Assembly (NCBI GenBank): GCA_026874595.1
Contig: CM049316.1
Location: forward strand, 8,446,339-8,510,338
DNA from: Sipunculus nudus
Taxonomy: Eukaryota; Annelida; Sipuncula; Golfingiida; Sipunculidae
DNA: 64,000 nt
Reading direction: 5' to 3'
In this document: piece by piece, positions 12,641 to 24,958 of the stretch
How positions within the stretch are numbered: position 1 is the first letter of the stretch
Layout of the letters: each line of letters opens with the position of its first letter
Position numbers and translations under genes: made by a program
The notes under the pieces: model-generated
What the model was told of the DNA's origin: nothing
The model's input: only the letters and a program-made list of their open reading frames with translations
Database searches by the model: none

Positions 12641-13635
12641 TGTCTACAGTGACATCACTAACTGGTGTCCTTGGTGATGTTGGTGAGTTTACCAGAACTT
12701 CTTACTCTTCTTAGATTGTGTCTAGTATGTTTTGTTGGCGTGCTTGACTCGCAAAAGTATAAGCATTCATAATAATATTTTTGTTGTCGATGATAAAGTT
12801 TCTCAGTGGACTGTCTTGCCAATGGGCATTTTGTAACTCTTATGTGGCAATGTTCAACACTTGACACTTATTTACTGGTCGTCTTATGAGACTGGTCAGC
12901 TTTAACCAAGGTGGTCCATCTCTGTCTGTGGTAAAGAAGCCACAATGCACTTTCTACCCACTGTATCTGTGCCCCCTTATCCATGATGAAAATGTTCTTA
13001 TTTTACATTCAGATAGGCTACATCATACTGGTCTGAAACAACCCCTCTCAATACACCTGCATATTACCTTGCTCTATTTCTCCTATCATTTACCACATGT
13101 TTTACCACTACATAGTTACGTATGCTAAGCTCTAATTCTGGCTGATCAATATCTATATGGTTATCACCTATGTTACCTTAACCTGGCAGATTTGACATAC
13201 TATTGTCAGATGATTCAATAGCATCTTCAACGGATCATGCTACAGATTTATCACTGCTTGACTGAAGAGACTTCCTTCAAACTAGTGAAGAGGCAGAGCA
13301 GTTACCAGCCCCTCAGCAACTGAGGTTACGCCATACGTTTACCATCAGGCATGCACCTTTGTTGTGCCTACAACAGGACTTAAGAGCAGTGATACTGACG
13401 CGTAAACTTGTAACATTGCGATATCATTCAAGCGGCCCCTTGAGGCCCCAACTGCGATATCATACAAGGGCAGCTGTACATTTGTACCAGTACATGTATT
13501 TCTGTATACAGCTTTTTGTTTTATAGCGATAGACATCAGCTCAACCTTAAATGTTAGAATAATTTATTATGGTTGATACTAATGGTGAGTTTTACACTGT
13601 GGAAACTATGTTGACCTTCATAAAGAGACCCTGGT

Positions 13636-13840
13636 GCTTTTGAGTCCCTTCAAAAAGGCGTCGAAGGCAATTTGCTCTTTCTTGAACTTTCGAATCTACT
13701 GGAGTGTGTCATATATCTTCGGCCTTCTCGTCAAGATCTAGAGCCACTTGTTTAACTTCGCTTGGATTATGGCAAAGAGATACTGGTGTCTCACGGTGTA
13801 TCTTCAGCCAAATTTTTGCTGACCAACCTTAGATAAGTTT
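13636..13840 (-). other. Coding-like open stretch, unrecognised
   Basis: The minus strand reads as charged, helix-like protein, with ETPVSLCHNPSEVKQVALD followed by DSKVQERANCLRRLFEG. One in-frame TGA lies between the two. The stretch ends near a possible donor, AAG|GTCAAC. It could be a decayed exon of a host gene or of a retroelement gag. I found no partner exon and no family match, so no function is proposed. Confidence 0.25.
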
Positions 13841-16600
13841 CTGTGAAGTCCATGGCTACCCATGGGACCACATGCCTTGGAATGGAGCCATTTTGGCTTG
13901 AAGTGGTCGCATCTATTGGTCAGTGGCTGGGTTCGCTGCTCTTGGTTACTGACTCTTGTGGTCGTGCTTATTATGATAACTGCTGCAAGGTGGCACCTGA
14001 GAGATATTCCCTCTCTTTGTTCTATTCTTTGTTCCACCCCGGCTATTTGGTATTGTTGGAATCATGGTCTCTAATTATCTTCAAGTAATCCAGTTAGGGT
14101 GGAAAAACCTCTTCAAAATCAAACAGATTTGTGTGGCCCTCCACCCAAAGAGTTTCACAAATAACTTTTTACTTTCCTCAGGGAAATTATAGCCCTTGAT
14201 CATGCATCAGAATTTGTTGGTCTATATGTATTTCCCAAACACTGACTGCAGTTTTTGTGAATATTTGTTAAACAGTGCCACTTCTTTTATGATAGACAAA
14301 ATACAGTGAATATTACTTTCTGAGGCTGAGTTCAGACCATGGCTGGTGCAGGGAAATATAGAGCTCTGGGTCCATGGGTCAAGAACCTTGCAGCAAAGCA
14401 AGTTGCCTGAACCATCACATACCTTTGCCCAGCAATTTTAAGGAGAAATTCCAAAACTCTGGGTTTCAAGATACCCAATGTTTCTATACAGACCCTTCAC
14501 CTGGGGTGCTTTTGCAGGGTACAAATTCAAGAAGACTCTCCATGACAACAGCTTTGCATTTCGTATAGCACAAGACAAGACCAAGGTGTACTACGTTAGA
14601 CAAGTTGGTGACCTGACTGACCTCATGAGCTTGAAGAGGTAGTTTTAAATAAAATCTTTGATGAAATTAAGTAGAATATTCTGTGTTGTTTTACAAATAC
14701 AAGTAGCATTGTCTGCACATTTTTCTATTTGCTGCTGAAGAATTTTGTACCCCAACTCCACTCTGAATATCTGCAAAGCCTACATGTTTCTAATTCCAAT
14801 ATAATGTCTGCCATAATTTCTGCTTTCCTATTAAATTTGCCATATGTTTTATGTCTGCCATAGTTCCTGCTACCATTTTAAAATTACCAGAGTCTTTAAG
14901 TGCACCATCAAATCTCTGTCTTCTGAGAGCTTGTGCTTGGGGACCAAAGTACTCAATAGATTAAATAATAGCTTCAAGAATATGATGATTCATTTACTCC
15001 TTCAAGGGTTTGTTCTTATATAGAGCTGTCTGTTCTCTCAGATGTGTTTTCCACTGTCCTCGCAAAAGCTTTAAAGTGAGCCTGAGCAGCTGGGTGATGC
15101 TAAAGAGTAGCGGTTTTAGCTTCTTTCCAGTTCTGGTAGGCCTTTGTGATCAACCCTTCAAGTTACACAGAATATTTTACTTAGTATATTCCGTCAATAT
15201 TAAGAATAATGAAAAATGGGATCAGAAGTACTGCTAGCTAAATATAAATGTAAAATGTTACATATTTTTGTTCTAGATTTGATAACAAAGCTGTTGCTGC
15301 CTTTTAAGTTACATATACATTGCTGTACAAAGATCATGGACTTAGCCCAGTGGGCAGGATATTCATTGTTAAAACAGAGAATGCTGCCAGGTAGCAGCAG
15401 AATATTTGAGTAATGCCATCCACTGCTGCCACCTCCATCTACTTAGATTTTGATGGAATCCTCTTATGCACTGTTGAATGTGGACGCTCCTTGGCACATC
15501 ATGACAACTGGGCTTTCTGTGTTTTCCTAAAAATGGCAAAATGAGACATGATATTGAGATATCTTTTAAAATCTCTCTTCACTTACCCATATGGCAGTAT
15601 GGCAAATATAAGCAACATGCAATGAATAAGAAACCCTTATATGTCATTTGTACCTTACATTACTCTTACTGGTCATCTCATGCTCACAATACATCCTAAT
15701 ATATTCTAATATTAAAGAACCAGAGTTTTAGCTCTATTTTATCTGATACATAAAGCTTCACTTTTCATGATAAGGTCATCATGTACTCCATGGGCAGACA
15801 TATCTATAACAGTTACTTGCATATCTCGCTCTATGAGCTAATGGTTGCCTGGCAGCAGTCACTGTTCACAAGTCTGTGTTGATTCTTCTTATCTCATTTG
15901 TTGATGTACATATTTAGAATAATAAGTGACATGGTGTAAATGCTGTACTGATATCATACTGATATCATAACTAAGTCGTTGCAGAGCAACTGGAACTGCC
16001 AACTACATGTGAGTACTGAAAAGGCGATTCATTTCATGAATATCTTGTTATCTTATCACTATGACCTGAAGACAATCGCACATGTGCACATCTGCACAGT
16101 CCACGCATCTTCCCTATATACCGGAGAAAGGAAGACCAATTAGCAGGACAACCAATAGTTTACTGTATTTAATATATGAATATCTGGGAAAACAAATTCA
16201 GAGTCCTACGAGCACTGCATCTATCAAAGGTTTTTTGTCTGTGCTAGGACAAAATTGTTTTCAGGCCTTATTGTCTCTGTAAAATAAAAATGTTGCTTAT
16301 CAACAGATTCCTGATCTTTGCTTTCAGCTTCTTGATGTGGGATGAAATTGTACATACTCGATTTGATGCCTGAATATGGAATTTTCCATTTGTTTTTGCC
16401 TAGCACGATGTGGATCTTACCAACATGAGATAGAAGTAGGTTCTCTATCAGTGCTCTGGTTCCAGTCAAGTACAGCGAGAAGTGTCCTTCTGCAGTACTC
16501 CTTAGCACTGAATGCAATCCACTTTTCGTGGTATACCAGCAAGACATTGTTGAAGGATTTAACATAATGGGTGTCTCAACAATGCACATAGTCTGCAGGA
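13841..16600. other. Gene-free stretch
   Basis: No exon or element that I can support. Several ORFs of 60-80 codons are present but none shows motifs, splice sites or duplicates elsewhere in the window. Confidence 0.45.
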
Positions 16601-16604
16601 GTCT

Positions 16605-16653
16605 TGTATATATATATAATATATAAATATATATAATATATATATATATATAA
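16605..16653. repeat. (TA)n-rich microsatellite
   Basis: An imperfect TA array broken by AA and TAAT interruptions. Confidence 0.95.
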
Positions 16654-16799
16654 TCTCTGCATAAGTCACTAATTCATGTCTTCCTTCCTTTCCTCTTAAT
16701 CTGTGGAATATGATCATGAACATCAGGAGATATTGTCAGATGGTCTTTCATTGAAGCGAGAACACTTTTGGAACTTTGAATGAGGTAATCTTCTTTACA

Positions 16800-18835
16800 A
16801 TCTCATTAAATGAGTGATGTAGGCCTTCAGTACCTTGTTCTTCAGGCATTACTACATCTACACCCCAACGTTTCTATTCATTCTGGTACATGGTATTCTA
16901 AAGTATGTTGTTCAGGGAATTTATGTCTGATCGTTTGTTGTTACCTCTCTCTCTTGTATCTTTTGTATAAAACATTGGCTATTACATTTGCTTTAGTTAT
17001 CAACCATCCTGTAGCCAAGAATATAAAAAAAATTAAATTATTTCCAATAAAGATATTTCATCAATGTTGTTTTCAATTTCCAACTGTTTTGCAGTTGTTC
17101 AATTTCATCAAATGGTCACTTGCACTTCCGTCCTGGTACCTGATTGATATCAAATGAAAATAGTTAAAAATCCTATACATTGTAGATGGTGGAACTATTT
17201 TATATAATACTACACATTGTATGTGGAGATAGGGAAACCTGTTGAGAGCACCAGAAGCTGACAATTCGTTTTCCATTTGGTGGGTTCATGGAAGCCTCTC
17301 TTGGAGCCAGTGTTGGTGCCTACTGGTCCAATATTTTTTGGACATTAGGTTATGACACCCAACTTCATCAAGCATAGCTTCTTCATGTAGCTCAATCAAG
17401 GCTGTGCCCGTCTTTTGCCTAAGTATTTGGGAAAAATATGGTGTTAAATTGCTATAAATACAGTTCTAATATATATGACAGATTAAGTGCATGATGAAGA
17501 GAGCATTTCACCAAATTAAACCAATTTTGAAAATTCAAACCCCATATTAAGGTCAACCGAGATTTGATCAGTTAAATGCTTACAGAGGGCCTTTTGATGT
17601 AAGTTGCTGCTATGACGGATTCATTAGCACGTCATTTTCGGCAACTGCATGGTATATGATGTTTTCATTTTCATGTCTCTGATGATCTCCACAGACACCA
17701 AGGGATGTTTTTCTTTCTTGATTTGTTTAAGAATTATATGAAGGAGCCTTTGACAAACAATCACAATAAACAAAACCTCATTCATGCAATTTTTGTCCTG
17801 AAACTGTTTTATTTTTTCTGTTATGTGGATGTGGAACCTGCTTGGTTGAACAGAACTGTTTAAGTGCATGTAGAAACCCAAGTTTCCCCTGAAAGGTTCT
17901 CCAAAGAAAGCTTTGAAACCCTTAAATTTCTTAAGAGTATATCCATGCCTACACCTCAACGTTCTGTCCATTCTGGTACATGGTCTTCTAAAATACGGTG
18001 TTTTGGTAACACTGAAGTTTCAGGGAATGTACGTCTGATTGTTTAATTTGTTGCCGATTGTGTCAAGTAGATCTTTATCTATTTTGTTTCCATGAGATAT
18101 CATTTCATGAACAGATGCAAACTTCTTGTTGAGCTTTATCAATTGTTCAGCAATATGCTTTGTTCACAGTTAATGTTTCATGTGTGAGCACCTTTGTTTT
18201 CTGCTCAATTACAACACATATATCATTGTAAACATTCTCCTGGAAATGCTTGTAACAATGGTTTCCAATGAAACTAAAACTATGATATGCCTAGATCTTT
18301 ATTCAATGATTTTGTTGGAGATGCTCTAGATAGGATGTCAATCTGCCATTTATCTTTGTGAGGTTGATTTAGCTACTGTATTGTTACCGGCACTACCTTT
18401 TCAAAGGCAGTGTTTTTTCCAAACTGTGATTTCTGTGTATGCATTGAGGAGAGAGATATAGACTCATCATTTTCCAGATGCTCAGGTCTGACTATGGTGC
18501 TATCAATCCATCTTTGAAACACTCCATACTCTTTACATTTTCAATGAATTTAACAGAGATATATTCTCCCATTCATCTCTGACCACCTCTGATGCTTCAC
18601 TGGCGATCCTAACATCAGTTTCACGGCAAAGGTCAATTAACATGCCATGATTTTGCACCAAATTGATTCATTAACATCTTGATGATGGCCAGAAAACTCC
18701 GTTTTTTGTTCCCAACTTGCATCTTGGCATCTTCGAGCTCGCACATCTCCATTCTCATGCTCTTCTGTGCCCTCAGGAATGAAAATGCCCTTGGCCCCTT
18801 GGACTCCATACTCTTCCTTAGTTTGTCTAAACATT
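16800..18835 (-). pseudogene. Uncharacterised multi-copy ORF family, decayed
   Basis: The minus strand carries coding-like blocks interrupted by stops. From high to low they are: RWIDSTIVRPEHLENDESI (about 18500); IQFGKN-like and KWQIDILSRASPTKSLNKD (about 18330); LPKHRILEDHVPEW near 17990; a GEPFRG..FYMHLNSSVQ block (17890-17830); then VEIIRDM and an ATYIK block ending at a GTAAGC donor near 17585. The HxLEDHxxxW pattern and following residues resemble a widespread uncharacterised animal family often found in many copies, which I recall but cannot name. A second partial copy (FPEQHTLEYHVPE) lies at about 16850-16950. One stop replaces the Trp expected after WTER. It is probably derived from a mobile element. 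Confidence 0.5.
16972..17730. repeat. Dispersed duplication, copy A (pair at 22.23 kb)
   Basis: The block starting ACATTGGCTATTACATTTGC and continuing through ATCCTGTAGCCAAGAATAT, TTTCCAATAAA, GGAGCCAGTGTTGGTGCC and ACATCAAA aligns in the same order and orientation with 22226-22930. Identity is about 75-85% by eye, with indels. Confidence 0.85.
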
Positions 18836-18924
18836 TAAAGTATACCAGTTTAATTTAAATTAACAAGTAAGCGGGGGGCCATCCCCATAGAACTCTCAAC
18901 CTATGAGGATTCCAAAATGAACTG

Positions 18925-19155
18925 TCCAGTTTCTGTAGGTACTTTTTGGTTCTTTGGGGAACCCTCTTAGGGGGTTCAAGAAAGAACCGCTCAGGTTATG
19001 TAGAATGGGGTTCTTCAAGGAACCATTATTGGTTCAAGAAATCCTTGTGTGGCTCATTGAAGAATGACTGAGACAGGTTCTGTATGATTCAAGGTACGGC
19101 TGATGGGTTTCTTTCAGAACCATTGTATAGGTTTCTTTTTTCGACTGGTTAGGTT
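18925..19155. repeat. GGTTCTT/AAGAACC inverted-motif repeat
   Basis: Repeated GGTTCTT, GAACC and AAGAACC motifs alternate through the region (GGTTCTTTGGGGAACC, GGTTCTTCAAGGAACC). TTTCTTTTTTCGACTGGT is duplicated at 19130-19170. The composition suggests a foldable element of unknown class. Confidence 0.65.
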
Positions 19156-19159
19156 TCTT

Positions 19160-19668
19160 TTTTCGACTGGTAAGTGAGCATAAATATGACTCTAAGAAGA
19201 ACAGTGTGTTCTTTAGGTTGGCAGGTTATTAAAAATTGTGCACAAAAAAACAGCCCATAAACAGGCAATAGCAACCTTTATGTCTACTCTTCCAGCATCC
19301 TTGATCATATTCACACCTTCCGCCTGAACAGTGAAGCTACTTGCTATTAGAGGATTTGTCCCATGTAGCATGGTGAGGATGACACAGGGGTAAGAATATG
19401 TTGGTTCCTGGGTAATGAAGGTAAAATTAATATAACAGAAACCTGCCAGGAGTTTATTGGAGAATCATGCCAACAAACAATTTTACTGCACCCACAATGC
19501 TGCTCTGGCTGTGGACACCAGGGATTCGGAAGTAACCCACCTTACAAAGAACCAGTATATAATACTAACCAACACATTTGTATATAATACTAGCCAACAC
19601 AAACTACCAAAAGATTTCTCAATTTTCAAAATACATTTGCTTACAATTTACTGTCATATTATTTATGT

Positions 19669-19718
<50 letters not shown>

Positions 19719-20800
19719 GAATATTTGTTTAATGCTATTATATCAGTGTAAAAACACTTATCTCAGTGTAAAAAAGACTTAAGAAATGTTTCTCAGTGAA
19801 GCAGTGAAAGCATTGCTGTGTGGTCTCTGTATGCTGCAAAAAAAAAAATGCATGAACAATTTGTTTGTTCAGGTGTTACAATGGGCTGTTTTAGTGAATG
19901 TGCAAATTCTGTTAACATATAAAAGAAAATGGATGGAAAAGAAAATTCCAGTTCTGTGGGGTCTTTCTGTGCACCAGAACGCGTGCATTTCAGGTGCATG
20001 GAAAAGGGGCTAAACTTGACGGATCAACATCCAAAACTTTAACGTCACAGTTTTTAAGAACATGCTTGCATATTTTGTTCAAACTTTTCAAGATAAAATA
20101 AAATTGGTTATGGTGACAAAAAGTTCATTGTCCAGACATATGGCAAAATCCATTGAAATCCATGGATTACTTATTGAGATATTAAAACTTTTGTATGAAA
20201 TTTTACTCATAATGGACAAATTGTACTGGATGAACAACTTAAGTGGCCCTTCTGAAGAACTGGAAAGACTGATTCTAATCATACTATGCATTCTGGTAGT
20301 CTTAAAGGTTTAAATGAGACACACTATTTGAATTTATGATCATGAAAAAGCTCATAATATTTGCTCAGAAAACTAGGACATAAACAAAAGTCTTAATTTT
20401 TAAGGGTGCTCAAAATTGTGCTTTTCCCTGCCCCCCCCCCCCCCCCCCCCCATCTCAGAATATAGGTTGATGTGACCTAATTTAAGGTTTGTAAGGAGAT
20501 ATCTCTGGGACCTCTCTGGAATTGATTTAGTTTTCTAGGACAATTATTGTTTCGTGCCCTGTTCACAGCAGGCTGTTAGACAAACTAGTTTTTAAATATT
20601 AAGTTTTATTACATTTCACTAACAGACATTCATTATAGATCGCACTTCATTTATCACTTGTAAATTAAGTATTCTCACCAGGATATTTTTTGGGTTTTAA
20701 AAACACTTGTATCCATTACTTACAATGTGTCTTTCTTTGTTCGGTTGTAGACTTAAACTGATCATATATACGTTTTTATTAAATCTGTGTATTATGGGGG
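19160..20800. other. Gene-free stretch with microsatellites
   Basis: Holds a (TA)n array at 19672-19714 and a run of about 20 C at 20431-20450. No exon is supported. Confidence 0.55.
19672..19714. repeat. (TA)n microsatellite
   Basis: About 21 AT units. Confidence 0.97.
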
Positions 20801-20811
20801 TGCATTGCAGA

Positions 20812-21605
20812 TACTATGTTTTTGACCGGGTTCTGCCGCCGCCGCCGCATTCGTTTCCGGAGAAGTCCTCTGAGACTACTGGACGGATTTTTCCGAAACT
20901 CACACAAATCATCGGGTCACATGTGAACTGGTGCCTTACCAATTGACCTTGACCTCTGCCTTTCCTCTCTGCCCAGCGTCCGTTTGTGCGTCTATTTCCA
21001 CACATAAACCCATATATCTTGGGAACCGTTCGACCGATCAGGAAAAAAAAATTACACAAATGTAGCCCTGGGATAGCTTTATAACATACATAACAAAAAG
21101 TGGCGCCACCTGCAACCATGTTTGCACAGTGTCCATCTGTTCATCTGCCTTGGGTTAAAATCACTCATATCTCTGCAGTGGTTTGACTAATTCACCTAAA
21201 ATTCGGCATGCTTATACATCCTAGATAGCTTTCTTGATTTTATGACAGGTGGCGCCACCTACTTTCACGTTCACGCTGTAGACATCCATGCTTATATCTC
21301 CGGCCGGACTCGTTCAACCAATCAGGAAAACAATTTTACACAAATGTAGCCCTTGGAAAGCTTTATAACATACACAAAAATGGTGGCGCCACCTGCGGCC
21401 ATTTTTGCATAGCGTCTATCTGTTCATCTGCCTTGGGTTAAAATCACTCTTATCTCTGCAGTGGTTTGACCAAAGTACCTGTTATTCGGCATGCATATAC
21501 ATCCTGGATAGCTTTCTTGATTTTATGACAGGTGGCGCCACCTACATTCACGTTCACGCTGCAGACATTAATGCTTATATCTCTGGAACCGTTTGACCAA
21601 TCAGG
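20812..21605 (+). mobile_element. Family-1-related element with GCGCCACC tandem units
   Basis: Begins AGATACTATGTTTTTGACC and a CCGCCGCCGCCG run, matching the inside 5' part of the Helentron-like family 1 seen at 37.7 kb; the extreme 5' terminus is missing. The body has tandem units with a 283-bp period. GTGGCGCCACCTGC starts copies at 21100 and 21383, and each continues TTAAAATCACTC, GGTTTGAC, TTTTATGACAGGTGGCGCC and CAATCAGGAAAA. No 3' hairpin is present. It is probably a truncated derivative. Confidence 0.7.
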
Positions 21606-21608
21606 AAA

Positions 21609-21767
21609 AAAAATTTAAAAAAGAAGCCTGTAACAACATCCATTAACATAGATTTACTGTCAGAATTGATAGAATGCAAAGATGGGATATGTACCTCGCA
21701 TTTGACCTCCGATGAGGTTAAAACGCTAATTGATTTATTATCATCCGATTTTGTAATAAGTACGGAC
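21609..21767 (+). pseudogene. C-terminal coding fragment of an unidentified element
   Basis: An open plus-strand frame reads SINIDLLSELIECKDGICTS and then HLTSDEVKTLIDLLSSD, ending at TGA (21765-21767). It is followed by an AT-rich tail with AATAAA-like motifs near 21862. The abrupt start directly after the tandem-repeat element suggests a truncated mobile-element ORF, perhaps the end of a LINE-type or similar protein. Identity is not established. Confidence 0.35.
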
Positions 21768-22149
21768 TGAACTTTCATTTTTCCTTCCTTCTTTCTGTAT
21801 ATCTTTCATTTATTTCATATTTCTTTTCATTGCATATAATGTACTGTACTTCCTTGTACGAATAAATGTATATTTATAATGTCAACACATACAATAAAAG
21901 TTAAGATTTACATCGGGTTGTAAGGGATACATGCATGTAAAACTTCAAACATTGGCTTGTCTAATAGGGCGTATGTGGTATAGAATGGTGCTCATAATTG
22001 TGCTTTTCCCTGACTTTTAGTCTTCTGCGTCATAAAAAAATTTGAAGCATATTCATAAAGTATGCAATACTACAAGTAATAACAGGGAACTGAAATTTCA
22101 TAAGATCAATATTACTTGTATCTGTTTCCTTGTCATTTGACACCATCAA

Positions 22150-22940
22150 CCAGTGGCCCACTTCTTCCCCTTGATTTCTTCGCAATGGTTTCTGTCTGCA
22201 AGGACAACTTGTATCATTTGTTTACAACATTGGCTATTACATTTGCTTTGGACATCCACAATCCTGTAGCTAAGAATATTCAAATATAAATTTAAATTAT
22301 TTCCAATAAAAGACATTTTGTCACCGTAGTATTGTTGGGAGCACCAGATGCCGACAACGCATTTTCTCCATATGGTTGGTATATGGCAGCCTGTCTTGGA
22401 GCCAGTGTAGGTGCCAAATGGTCCAAATTTTTTGGACATTTGGGCTGTGCCGGCGAATTTAAACAAGCATAGCTTCTTCATGGGGCTAAGTGCTGTTCTG
22501 ATAAAAAGCGAAGTTGTGCCTGTGGTGATGAGAAGTGTAATAGTTTTGGCTAATTCTGACCAACACTGGCTTCATAGCTATACTGCATTAGTGATCTATT
22601 TGGAAAAAAATAAGGTATTATACAGTACCAATATATATGAACAATTGACCTGAATGATTAAGAGAGCATTTCAATAAAATTAAGTCAATAGTGAATATGC
22701 AAACAACACATTCAGGTCAAGATCAACTGACAGTTCATCAGTTTAATACCTTAGGACTTACAAAGGGATTTGATGTAAGTTGCCCCTGTGACTGAATCCT
22801 CTGCACATCGTTTTTGGCCACTACCTTGTAAGCTATGTTTTCGCATCTCTCTGATGATCTCCACACACACAAAGATGAGTCTTTCTTTCTTGGATTTGTT
22901 TCTCAAAAGCTCCTTCGTACAATTCTGAAACAATCGCAAT
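22150..22940 (-). pseudogene. Uncharacterised multi-copy ORF family, copy 2
   Basis: Homologous to 16972-17730. The minus strand reads KKERLIFVCVEIIREMRKHS and then KRCAEDSVTGATYIKSL, running into a consensus donor GTAAGTCC near 22759. The equivalent position in the other copy is also a donor (GTAAGC). A second block, with SKKFGPFGTYTGSKTGCH or its other frame, lies at about 22470-22330. Frames differ between the two copies in that block, so at least one is shifted. Function unknown. Confidence 0.45.
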
Positions 22941-23039
22941 AAACTAGTTTTGTGTTGAATAATCCTTTCAAATCAAGAAAAATCTTTTTCAGATCAATAT
23001 ATATGCTGCCTTGCCGGAAAAAAACACTGGAGTTAAGTG

Positions 23040-23900
23040 ATGCATTTATGTGTAAAATGCCTGGTCAAAGGGTACACCTGTGTATATAAATTTTGCCTTC
23101 TTGTCGGTCAACCTGTACTTGCCCTTTCCCACCCACAAGATGAAGAATGGAGGGGAGGGTATAATTCGCTGATCAGAAGGTATCTTTTAATCATATACAA
23201 TCATACAATAGTCGAGGTTGCTTTATTTGGGCAAATTTGCCTGAAATTAAAACTGTAATTGAAAGGTGGCTGATCAGCACGTTGATAAGCGTTTTATACT
23301 GCAGACCGCTGATCAGCGGGCTGATCAGCGAATTATACCCTCCCAGAATGGAGAAGGTAGTTGAACCTGACAGACAATCTAGCATTTCATCAATGCATGG
23401 TAACGGATACGTATCTTTCTCTGTTATGTCATTCAAACAGCAGTAATCGACACAGAATGCCATTTCACCCAACATTTTAGGGTGAAGTACGGTTGACATC
23501 GCCCAAGGACTACGACTGGGATGTATTACGCCCTGTTTTAACATCTGCTGTATATGGTTTTTGACTTCTGCTCTGCGATGTATCGGCAACCACCTAAGAG
23601 TTAAAAGGAGGATGGTTTCCTTGTGTTTATGCAATGTTTGATAAAGCCAGTTCCTCCTAGATCACTATCATCATTCAACATTAATTTTTTTTGGATTTAA
23701 TGATCAATAACAGAAGGTCCTCTCTCTGACCAGCAAAAAGGCTCGATTGTCAAGCTCATAAGCAAAACGTTTGTTTGGTCGCACATATCTGGGGCACTTC
23801 AGATGCATCATTTACACTAACAATTTTATTTCAACCACTGAAACCTTCGCAGGAACGTCCTTGAACTTTGTGGGCAAAACCATCCAATCGTGGAATGTAT
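23040..23900 (-). pseudogene. Ty3/gypsy reverse transcriptase fragment
   Basis: The minus strand from 23634 downward encodes a Ty3/gypsy RT N-terminal region: RRAEVKNHIQQMLKQGVIHP, SRSPWAMSTVLHPK, FCVDYCCLNDITEKDTYPLP and IDEMLDCLSGSTTFSIL. The frame is interrupted by a 192-bp TIR element at 23153-23344. On the far side the RT resumes as HLVGGKGQVQVDRQEGK and hits a TGA. The catalytic YVDD region is not found. Substitutions at usually conserved positions (CVDYCCLN where RR is normal) show decay. The region upstream to about 23900 looks like the linker before RT. No LTRs were found. Confidence 0.88.
23153..23344. mobile_element. 192-bp MITE with perfect 24-bp TIRs and 9-bp TSD
   Basis: The left end 23153-23176 (GGGAGGGTATAATTCGCTGA then TCAG) is the exact reverse complement of 23321-23344. 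It is flanked by AGAATGGAG at 23144-23152 and 23345-23353. The inside is built from repeated CTGATCAGC and GTTGATAAGC motifs. A 9-bp duplication fits Mutator-like or a few other superfamilies, but the class is not proven. Perfect TIRs and TSD indicate a young insertion. Confidence 0.93.
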
Positions 23901-24041
23901 ATTCTCATGGGTGTGTCCCCCGTGTTTATGGCTGTTTATGACCCTGGCCTTGCCAGGACACAGGCACCTTTAATCCCATGTTTCTCTTGAAATCTGATTT
24001 GAGTAGAGTAATCATACTCTCCATTAGTTTGTTGTTTCATT

Positions 24042-24129
24042 TTAGCACATCTGACATTTTGTCTTGCTTTGGTTTGGCCCTGATGTTAGCACATCTGACA
24101 TTTTGTCTTGCTTTGGTTTGGCCCTGATG
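24042..24129. repeat. 44-bp tandem duplication
   Basis: TTAGCACATCTGACATTTTG and its continuation to GGCCCTGATG occur twice, exactly back to back (24042-24085 and 24086-24129). Confidence 0.95.
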
Positions 24130-24678
24130 CTTTCACGGCCCTCACTTCCTGCACCTACCATCCTGGTCTCATTTCTTCTTCTTTCACCTTGTAGTCCTGT
24201 TCACAGTCGGTTGTTTTTGGTCGCTCATGTTTAAGGTGCTTTTCACAGTAGTAGTCTTCTTGCGGGTTTATGAAAGCAACTGAAATAACTGAAATAATCT
24301 TTTATTTCTTTCAGTTCTATAGTATTGAAATTAAGTAGTTTAGTAGTTCAACAGGCATATGTGTGAGTGAAACTTTCAGTTTAGGTGGAATGACAAATTA
24401 ATTTTAGGTCCCCTTTACATTCCATATGGTGCTGTCCATGGTAACCCCAATTAAACAGTGCCTGTCCTGTCATACCATACACCTGATTTTACTCTTTAGT
24501 AGCTGGCATCTCCATGCTTGAAAGTTATTTAATTGACAGTTTTGAAAGCTCATTAAGTGTTATATTTCACTCTCAATAAAAAAGAATCTTCATTTAAACA
24601 TCTTAAAATAAAAAAAATAAAAAACACTGTGCAAGACTGGAATATTAAACATTCTGTTCTTACTTGCTGTTCCATGTG

Positions 24679-24684
24679 TTTATT
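24679..24684 (-). terminator. Candidate polyadenylation signal AATAAA
   Basis: AATAAA on the minus strand, about 110 bp past the stop codon of the CIDE-N-like gene. Position and orientation fit, but the AT-rich context makes chance occurrence possible. Confidence 0.35.
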
Positions 24685-24792
24685 CTATAGTTTAATATTG
24701 TAATCATGAAGCTTATAGGCTTAATTTGGCAAAGGCATGAACTCTCAGTCCTGGTTGAGAGTTTGGCAGCTGAAGATCAGCAAAAAAAAAAA

Positions 24793-24958
24793 TTACAAAG
24801 AAAGGTTAATTGGTGACATCCTCACACAAGACTGAGAGGAAAATCCTTCTTGGAGAGGTTTGTTCTCTCTCATATGTTCCTGCAGGTGTTGCGGAAGGTT
24901 CTTTACAGGAAACCGGTAGGGCTTTCTCCAGGGTTTCAGGAGTACTGTAGTAACTTGG
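24793..24958 (-). CDS. CIDE-N-like gene exon 5
   Basis: Acceptor TGTGTTGCAG|C. It continues the frame for 54 codons to TAA. An internal GTGAGG could instead act as a donor to a further exon, so the C-terminus is less certain. Confidence 0.5.

Noticed and set aside
12658-13130. Possible second BEL/Pao fragment
   Set aside because: A few Pao-like residues can be picked out on the minus strand, but no ordered set of motifs holds together.
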